From contig CALFHG010000048.1 of the NCBI GenBank assembly GCA_937875805.1, positions 1 to 6,045 on the forward strand: 6,045 nt of DNA. Reading direction: 5' to 3'. The stretch's first letter is position 1; every line of letters starts with the position of its first letter. Position numbers and translations under genes: made by a program. Below are positions 1-5,108 of this stretch, piece after piece. The notes under the pieces are model-generated. The model did no database searches. It saw nothing but the letters and a program-made list of their open reading frames with translations, and was not told where the DNA came from. The DNA is from an uncultured Nitrosopumilaceae archaeon. GTDB lineage: Archaea > Thermoproteota > Nitrososphaeria > Nitrososphaerales > Nitrosopumilaceae.

Positions 1-2
1 CT

Positions 3-1397
3 GTATATCTCAACGGCGCCATCCCACCTACTGGTGATAATTCAATTGATATCTCAATTACAACCCCTGATGGAAATATCCGTAATTTTGGTGCTACTAT
101 TGATAACCAACGTTTCTCGTGGTCTTGGGTTACTCCAATAACTGAAAGATACCAAAATCTCAAAATTGATGAAGGCCGAGATGTAATAAAATCTAATTTT
201 GGGGTGTATAAAATTAAAGTATCCACTGCATCTGAAAATGTAGATCTTTTCTTCAAAGTTTCTGCTGATCCTGAAAATGATTCTTTGTCTACTACTCCTC
301 TGTTTGTATCCACTGAGAAATCTCTCTACAAAGCTGGTGAAAAATTAAAAGTTGTTGGAAATGTAATAAAACGTCAACAAGGCAATGAAGGCCTTGTAGT
401 TCCTGAACGAGTTATAATAAAAGTACTTGATGGCACAACTCCATTCAAACAAATCCATGAATCCACTGTCTACACAACTCAAGGTGGAGATTTTTCAAGT
501 ATCTTTGAATTACCTGCAACCATATTCAGTGAGGGTCCCTATACTGTAAAGGCGACCTATTCTGGTATATCTGATAAAACTGAATTCAGTGTAACCAATG
601 ATTTTATTTTTGGTCTTGATGATGATCTATCCCTTTTAACATCTACTGATAAATCTGAATACTATCTTGGTGATGTAGTAGTAATTAGCGGAAAACCAAA
701 CAAGTTGATCTATATTGAAGAATTTGAAGTGAGTGTTATTAAAAAAACAGATGCTAAAATTACCTGTGGCTCATTTATCTGTGGAACTCATACTGGTCCT
801 GTCACTACTATTCGCCCAGGTCCATCTGGATCTTTTACTCATCAATTTTTAATCCCTAATGATTCATCTTCAATTGGACAATACGAAGTAACAGTTGATG
901 CTGATTTTGAGACAAAATCTATCCAATTCAATGTGATTGAAAAACCATTAATTATAAAATCAAACACTGTGATTGAAAAAGAAAATAGAATTTCTGAGAA
1001 GGTAATTTCAATTACCACTGAAGAAAAAATTCCTGATGATGTAACTATTGCACCTAGGGTAATTTCTGGTTCTTTGATTACTCCTTCAAGGGGTGATGAA
1101 TCTAATGTGAATCTCAAAGTTTCTACTGTCTCAGGTGTATGTATTATTGGCTCTGATACTGATTGCCTGGTGAAAGAATCCACTAGAAAACAAGGTCAAA
1201 TTTACGATGTTGTTGAAGTGGATGGAATTAGTCTTAATGTTAGATATAGTGGACCTGATGTACGATTAGAAAAATTCAGCATATTGCCAGAATCCTCAAC
1301 TGCCTTTTTACCTGATACTAGTTGGAATGTGGAAGTAATCAAAGATGAACAAGTTTCACGATTTTACTATAAAGTAACATACAAAACTTTAGAGTAA
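3..1397 (+). CDS. Secreted/surface beta-sandwich (Ig-like) repeat protein, 5'-partial
   Basis: No catalytic family is recognised. The frame is open to the left edge, so the visible 464 residues are the C-terminal part of a longer protein. The GTG at base 204 (visible residue 68) is an unlikely start because the same style of sequence continues upstream of it. Beta-strand-rich modules can be seen: about residues 1-90, 98-200 and 208-313. The last two open with the shared pattern STxKSxYxxGxxxxxxG (STEKSLYKAGEKLKVVG and STDKSEYYLGDVVVISG) and end in YxVxxxY/A-type strands, as in the extracellular Ig-like or macroglobulin-like modules common in Nitrosopumilus envelope proteins. Residues about 315-464 form a further, unassigned beta-rich region. 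Two close cysteine pairs (C255/C260 and C380/C388) could form disulfides outside the cell. No C-terminal membrane helix or sorting tail is seen, so any anchor or signal peptide must be upstream. An adhesion, S-layer-associated or binding role is inference only. Confidence 0.75.
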   Translation, partial: VYLNGAIPPTGDNSIDISITTPDGNIRNFGATIDNQRFSWSWVTPITERYQNLKIDEGRDVIKSNFGVYKIKVSTASENVDLFFKVSADPENDSLSTTPLFVSTEKSLYKAGEKLKVVGNVIKRQQGNEGLVVPERVIIKVLDGTTPFKQIHESTVYTTQGGDFSSIFELPATIFSEGPYTVKATYSGISDKTEFSVTNDFIFGLDDDLSLLTSTDKSEYYLGDVVVISGKPNKLIYIEEFEVSVIKKTDAKITCGSFICGTHTGPVTTIRPGPSGSFTHQFLIPNDSSSIGQYEVTVDADFETKSIQFNVIEKPLIIKSNTVIEKENRISEKVISITTEEKIPDDVTIAPRVISGSLITPSRGDESNVNLKVSTVSGVCIIGSDTDCLVKESTRKQGQIYDVVEVDGISLNVRYSGPDVRLEKFSILPESSTAFLPDTSWNVEVIKDEQVSRFYYKVTYKTLE

Positions 1398-1418
1398 ATT
1401 CAAAATACTCTAAATTTT
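1388..1418 (+). terminator. Hairpin plus T-run over the stop codon of the surface-protein gene
   Basis: A perfect 9-base inverted repeat, TTTAGAGTA (1388-1396) and TACTCTAAA (1406-1414), encloses a 9-base loop and is followed by TTTT (1415-1418). It overlaps the TAA stop at 1395-1397 and precedes the Tsr3 gene. The stem is AT-rich and so weak. Archaeal termination depends mainly on T-runs, so the hairpin may be incidental or may act as a 3'-end processing or attenuation element. Confidence 0.35.
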
Positions 1419-1422
1419 ACTC

Positions 1423-1427
1423 GTGAT
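1423..1427 (+). promoter_or_regulatory. Candidate Shine-Dalgarno GTGAT for tsr3
   Basis: GTGAT lies four bases before the GTG at 1432 and is complementary to the ATCAC part of the archaeal 16S rRNA 3' end. This favours translation starting at 1432 rather than at the GTG at 1423, which is itself the first part of the motif. The match is only five bases, so support is moderate. Confidence 0.4.
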
Positions 1428-1431
1428 TAAC

Positions 1432-1923
1432 GTGAAATTACAAGTTTTAATGTTTTATCAAGATGATCCTAAAAAATGCACAGCTGCTAAAATGGTAAAA
1501 TTTGGTCTTGCACAAAATATCAAAAAAATTGGCTCTAAAGGATTAGTATTGGATCCTTTTTCTGAAAAAACTTTACTTCCTAAGGATAAATCCATTATTC
1601 GTACTATTATTGGAATTGATTGTTCATGGAATCTTGTAGATCAGGCATTTTCTAAAAAATTTGCAGGAATCAAAAGAAAACTCCCTCCTTTACTTGCTGG
1701 CAATCCTTTAAACTATTCAAAATTAAATAAATTGACTACTGTTGAAGCGTTGGCTGGTTCGTTGTTCATTTTAGGTTCTAAAGAACAAGCCTTGGAATTA
1801 CTTGACAAGTTCAAGTGGGGGCACACTTTCTATGAACTTAATCAGAATCTCTTAGAAGAATATTCTAAACTTGAAAATGAATCTCAAATTGATTTGATTT
1901 TAAAAGATTATGGATTGTTCTAA
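1432..1923 (+). CDS. tsr3: Tsr3, 16S rRNA aminocarboxypropyltransferase (DUF367 family)
   Basis: Tsr3 transfers the 3-amino-3-carboxypropyl (acp) group of S-adenosylmethionine to a small-subunit rRNA nucleotide. In yeast this is the last step making m1acp3-pseudouridine in 18S rRNA, and archaeal homologues act on the corresponding helix of 16S rRNA. With start 1432 the protein has 163 residues, a usual archaeal length. Family landmarks are DPKKCTA (residues 12-18), VLDP (39-42), DCSWN (63-67), RKLPPLLAGNPLNYSK (82-97), LTTVEALAGSLFILG (101-115) and FKWGHTFYELN (127-137). The conserved LPPLLAGNP and LTTVEA stretches belong to the SAM-binding core of this SPOUT-like fold. The start at GTG 1432 gives MKLQVLMFYQDDP and is preceded by GTGAT; GTG 1423 would add three residues. 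The gene sits 34 bases behind the surface-protein gene and may be co-transcribed with it, though the functions are unrelated. Its TAA stop overlaps the stop of the convergent receptor gene. Confidence 0.93.
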   Translation: MKLQVLMFYQDDPKKCTAAKMVKFGLAQNIKKIGSKGLVLDPFSEKTLLPKDKSIIRTIIGIDCSWNLVDQAFSKKFAGIKRKLPPLLAGNPLNYSKLNKLTTVEALAGSLFILGSKEQALELLDKFKWGHTFYELNQNLLEEYSKLENESQIDLILKDYGLF

Positions 1924-4373
1924 TTTCGTTTCTTTAGATATGTCACAATTACAATAAATGCAATTATTGGTATAATTAATAACCCGTACTCTGATTCTTT
2001 TTTAGAAAACTCTACATTTTCATTGGTTGCAATTGGCAAATCTGTTTTACTATCAATTACAATGAAACTTGATTCATAAAAATCAGGTTTTAACACTGAA
2101 TTTGATATTGCAAATATTTTGATATTATTTGCCCCTACATCTAATCTACTCGTATCTACTGGGGATATTTTGATTACTGTATTATTATCTTGAATTGACT
2201 GTGTTTCTGAAATAATATTTTCACCTCTACTGTTTGTTAAAAAATATAATATTGAATCTGAATTTTTAGTTTCAATCATGATGTTTATTTCTGCTCCTTT
2301 CTGAATTACTTTTTTAATGTCTATTTTTTCAATTGCTGGGAATTCTGCTTTTTCAAATTTAGACCATTCTCCTTTTTTGAATGGATATGAATCATCATCA
2401 AATGCCGTTACTTTGATAGTTCTTGATTCAGGAGAATATGAGTCTAAATAAAATGGACCGTTGCTTATTACAGCATGATTGTTAGTCTGAATCCAATTAA
2501 TTGAAGAATCATATCTACTTTGATAATATTCTAAATTCTCATTATTTTCTATTAGTGATTGAGGAATGTAATCTGTTTCTTTAAATTTCTCTAAATACTC
2601 TTTGATGGTATTTGCATCATTTGGAACAATTAATGATAACCAGTTTACATTTTTACTTGTAGCCCCTGATCTTGAAAATGATCCTTTTCCATCAGTTACT
2701 GCTTTTTCCATTGCTGCAGTAATTTCCCATGGAACAGTACTCCACAATACTGCCCATTCTGCTATTTCTCCTTCATCAAAATGCCAATAATCTACATAAA
2801 CTTCAATTGTATCCTCATCAACCATGTTTATTCCTCTGATTGATTGTATGCTTTGCTCAGCTCTTGGAGTAAATTCAGTATCGAATGTTTTATCATTTTC
2901 ATCTGTTTGAGTTCCCCACTCTATTGTAAAATACAATGAATGTAGAATGTCGTTCATATCCATTTTTTCACCATTATGCCACTTGCTAAATTTAAAATCA
3001 AATGTTACTTTACTTGTAGACTGTGAATCTGATTCAACCTTTTCCCATTTTTGTAATATTGGGTCCCACAGTATTGATTCTTGAGGGATGTTGATTTTGG
3101 TATTTGGTCCTTGATTTTCAACTTTCCATGTTGCTCTTACTGGAAATGTTTCTCCAGTGAATGGATGTTTGAATGTTGCAGGGTCTGAAATGATATCCCA
3201 AATATGTCTACTATAACTATCTGTCAAACCCATAATTGGATTCCATGCTCCCTGATAGATTTGCCTGACACCGATTACTAATTCATCATTGTCACTTTTT
3301 GCATTGATTGGTGTAAATCTACTTGGAACTCCTGCGCCAAAATCATTTACTATCCCACTGATTTTTTCATTTGCAACATATTGATCTATTTTGCTTGCCA
3401 AAAAAATTCTCACGGATTCATTGATTCCTTCCATTACTGTATTTTGTATTAATTCAGTTCTCTGCTCAGATGTCTCAAAATCACCTGTGTATATTTTTTG
3501 ACTCATCAAATCTAATTTTTCATTTTCATAATTCCAATATGATGGATCATTGAATCCTGGCATATTTGAAAACCATGGGGAATACATTTGTCCTAATCCC
3601 ACTGAATCATATCTTACAAATGCTGAGCGGCCCCACCCTTCTGTGTAAAGATTCCATTTTACATCAGAAGGGTTTGAGCCATAAACTACAACGAATGCTT
3701 TATTCAAATCTCCAAATTCTTTCTTAACTGTAAACCCTGTTTTTTCTAACTCTACTGATAATATCTCTCCAATGGATTTTCTCACTGGATCATCACTTCT
3801 GATAAAAATTGTAATTTCAATTGGACTTTCATTTATTTGCCATTTTCCATTAATTTTGATTGCTCCTTTTTCATCTAGTACTTTTGAGATAATTTCATTT
3901 GCAAGCGATGGATTGTATCTGAAATTATACATCTCTAATTGTTCAATAACTGTGAGATATTCTGGATCTGATGGACTATAGTATGAAATAATTGCTGAGC
4001 CATAGCCTCCCATCAATTCATTTACGATTAATTTTCTATCTACTAGGTAATTCAAAGCAAATCTGATATCTTTGCTTGAAAATGGATTGAATTTCTCAGA
4101 TTCAGCAGGGTTTACTAGGATACTGTATGAGCCTCCTGCAGAATCAAACACCTGTAATCCCTCTCTATTTTGATTACTTTCTAATCTGTCTGGAGATATT
4201 GTGTAATAATATATGTCTAAATTGCCATTTCTTACTTCTTCTAATGCTGTGTTTTCATCCAAATACTGGATAAATTTCACTGAATCAAAAAATGTATTTT
4301 TTTCTGCAAATGATTCATCGTAAAATATTGATGTTACTGAAAAAGCTAGTATGATAACTAGCATTTTTTTCAT
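1920..4373 (-). CDS. Membrane-anchored ABC-transporter substrate-binding protein, family 5, with permuted domain order
   Basis: Predicted extracellular solute receptor of the Dpp/Opp (SBP_bac_5) type, which hands peptides or similar solutes to an ABC permease. Residues 1-23 look like a signal peptide with a cut after SFA. There is no cysteine at all, so it is not a lipoprotein. Residues about 795-813 form a membrane helix ending in KKRN, which would leave the receptor outside the cell. Residues 28-355 match the family's second half: LEEVRNGNLDIYY (44-56), the hallmark KDIRFALNYLVDRKLIVNEL (101-120), a YNP...ANEIISKVL helix (153-165), SIGEILSVELEKTGF (200-214) and the closing VANEKISGIVNDF (333-345). 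Residues 363-685 match the canonical first half: ELVIGVRQIYQGAWNP (364-379), VTFDFKFSKWHNGEKMDMND (456-475), MVDEDTIEV (517-525) and ISNGPFYLDSYSP (636-648). Residues 548-632 are a long insertion in that half. Residues about 686-775 form an added beta-rich domain. The order is thus circularly permuted. No permease or ATPase gene is adjacent, and the substrate is unknown. Confidence 0.9.
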   Translation of the reverse strand: MKKMLVIILAFSVTSIFYDESFAEKNTFFDSVKFIQYLDENTALEEVRNGNLDIYYYTISPDRLESNQNREGLQVFDSAGGSYSILVNPAESEKFNPFSSKDIRFALNYLVDRKLIVNELMGGYGSAIISYYSPSDPEYLTVIEQLEMYNFRYNPSLANEIISKVLDEKGAIKINGKWQINESPIEITIFIRSDDPVRKSIGEILSVELEKTGFTVKKEFGDLNKAFVVVYGSNPSDVKWNLYTEGWGRSAFVRYDSVGLGQMYSPWFSNMPGFNDPSYWNYENEKLDLMSQKIYTGDFETSEQRTELIQNTVMEGINESVRIFLASKIDQYVANEKISGIVNDFGAGVPSRFTPINAKSDNDELVIGVRQIYQGAWNPIMGLTDSYSRHIWDIISDPATFKHPFTGETFPVRATWKVENQGPNTKINIPQESILWDPILQKWEKVESDSQSTSKVTFDFKFSKWHNGEKMDMNDILHSLYFTIEWGTQTDENDKTFDTEFTPRAEQSIQSIRGINMVDEDTIEVYVDYWHFDEGEIAEWAVLWSTVPWEITAAMEKAVTDGKGSFSRSGATSKNVNWLSLIVPNDANTIKEYLEKFKETDYIPQSLIENNENLEYYQSRYDSSINWIQTNNHAVISNGPFYLDSYSPESRTIKVTAFDDDSYPFKKGEWSKFEKAEFPAIEKIDIKKVIQKGAEINIMIETKNSDSILYFLTNSRGENIISETQSIQDNNTVIKISPVDTSRLDVGANNIKIFAISNSVLKPDFYESSFIVIDSKTDLPIATNENVEFSKKESEYGLLIIPIIAFIVIVTYLKKRN

Positions 4374-4421
4374 ATTCTTTCTTTTAAAACCATGTACTAA
4401 AACCTATATCATAATACCTTG
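4374..4421. promoter_or_regulatory. Compact divergent promoter region
   Basis: Only 48 bases separate the ATG codons of the receptor gene (leftward) and the nuclease-like gene (rightward), so both promoters must lie here or extend into the genes. Two TATA-like motifs are visible. The palindrome TTTTAAAA (4382-4389) would place a rightward transcript start near 4412. CCTATATC (4403-4410) reads GATATAGG leftward; an archaeal start about 26 bases away falls near 4380, giving the receptor mRNA a leader of about 7 bases. TACTAAAA (4395-4402) could alternatively drive a near-leaderless rightward transcript at 4422. No Shine-Dalgarno motif precedes either start, which fits leaderless or short-leader mRNAs. 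Box assignments are inferred from spacing. Confidence 0.5.
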
Positions 4422-4447
4422 ATGTTAATAGCTCCTAAAACCTATAT
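4397..4447 (+). repeat. Direct repeat CTAAAACCTATAT, two copies 38 bases apart
   Basis: Two identical 13-base copies occupy 4397-4409 and 4435-4447. The first lies in the divergent spacer. The second overlaps codons 5-9 of the nuclease-like gene if its start is the ATG at 4422, but is non-coding if the start is the ATG at 4455. The motif contains a TATA-like core. It could be a duplicated promoter element, a repeated regulator site, or chance in AT-rich DNA. Confidence 0.6.
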
Positions 4448-5108
4448 TTCTAATATGATTCAAAATCTACAATTGGAAGTTCATCCTAAAATGATAAATG
4501 GATTACGTGGAATAATTCCTGGTGGTATTTCTATTCAAGACTTTTCAGCTGTTACAAAAATAAATTCTGATGATTCTAAAATGATTTTAGATGAATTTAT
4601 CAAAAATAATATTGGATCAATACAAGAAAATTCATATTATTTTGAAGATGGCGATAAATTAAAAATTGCAATATCTTTACTTGAACAAGGCTATCCTATA
4701 GATGAAATCTCTATTGTACTTGATTGGAGAGATTTTGAAGGTTTAACTGCTGCGATGTTATCTGAAAGAAATTTTGCAGTAATGAAAAATTTGATGTTGA
4801 CAAAACCTAGGATGGAAATCGATGTTGTTGGAATTAGACTTGGTATTGCAATTTTAATTGACTGTAAACACTGGAAGCGTTACAGTACATCTGCATTATC
4901 AACTGCTGTTAAAAAACAGATAGAAAGAACAAAACAATACGTTGCAAAAACTCCTGGTGCAACTGCAGTACCAGTCATTGTAACATTATATCAAGATAAA
5001 ATTGACTTTATTGAGAATGTGCCGATAGTTCCTATTTTCCAGTTTGCTTCATTTATTGATGAATTTTATGGCAACCTTGATCAAATGAATACTATAGGAA
5101 CAGACTAG
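4422..5108 (+). CDS. Winged-helix-like plus PD-(D/E)xK endonuclease-like protein (Mrr / Holliday-resolvase type)
   Basis: Predicted 228-residue cytoplasmic protein with a DNA-binding-like N-terminal half and a restriction-endonuclease-like C-terminal half. Residues about 36-100 read as a small helical or winged-helix region (ISIQDFSAVTKINSDD...YYFEDGDKLKIAISLLEQG). The nuclease core follows: E115 in the helix SERNF, then EIDVVG (132-137, D134), a buried strand ending ILIDCKHW (144-151, D147 and K149), and a helix VKKQIERTKQYV with Q166. D134, D147-x-K149 and Q166 are the expected positions of the metal-binding and catalytic residues, with aspartate in place of the commoner glutamate in ExK. 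A strand AVPVIVTLY (182-190) completes the core. All key residues are present, so it is probably active, but the substrate (Holliday junction, damaged, modified or foreign DNA) is unknown. No methyltransferase is adjacent, so nothing here makes it a restriction-modification system. ATG 4422 is chosen; TTG 4419 and ATG 4455 (217 residues) are alternatives, the last supported by the direct repeat upstream. Confidence 0.8.
   Translation: MLIAPKTYISNMIQNLQLEVHPKMINGLRGIIPGGISIQDFSAVTKINSDDSKMILDEFIKNNIGSIQENSYYFEDGDKLKIAISLLEQGYPIDEISIVLDWRDFEGLTAAMLSERNFAVMKNLMLTKPRMEIDVVGIRLGIAILIDCKHWKRYSTSALSTAVKKQIERTKQYVAKTPGATAVPVIVTLYQDKIDFIENVPIVPIFQFASFIDEFYGNLDQMNTIGTD

Noticed and set aside
204..206. 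GTG at 204 as the start of the surface-protein gene
   Set aside because: The frame is open for 67 further codons to the left edge and those residues have the same beta-rich secreted style, so the GTG is an internal valine.
615..655. C/D-box-sRNA-like motifs (TGATGA followed by CTGA) at about 615-655, and TGATGA at 5992-5997
   Set aside because: In the first case the motifs are explained by coding Asp-Asp and Thr-Asp-Lys codons, and C' is imperfect; in the second no CTGA follows at guide-length distance. No supporting terminal stem is visible.
842..1183. Minus-strand open frame of 113 codons inside the surface-protein gene
   Set aside because: It is antisense to a longer, convincing coding frame, has no recognisable domain, and mirrors that frame's codon composition.
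2602..2790. Plus-strand open frames at 2602-2790 and 3772-3981 inside the receptor gene
   Set aside because: Both are short, lie antisense to well-supported family-5 motifs, and have no domain or ribosome-binding signal.
1920..4373. Receptor gene as a tandem fusion of two complete solute-binding proteins
   Set aside because: Each family-5 landmark occurs once: the RFALNYLVDR segment only in the first half, and the WHNGE/MND and NGPFYL segments only in the second. The length is one receptor plus extras.
4422..5108. Nuclease-like gene as part of a restriction-modification or CRISPR-linked defence island
   Set aside because: No methyltransferase, CARF domain, Cas gene, repeat array or mobile element is present in the window; neighbours are housekeeping or envelope genes.
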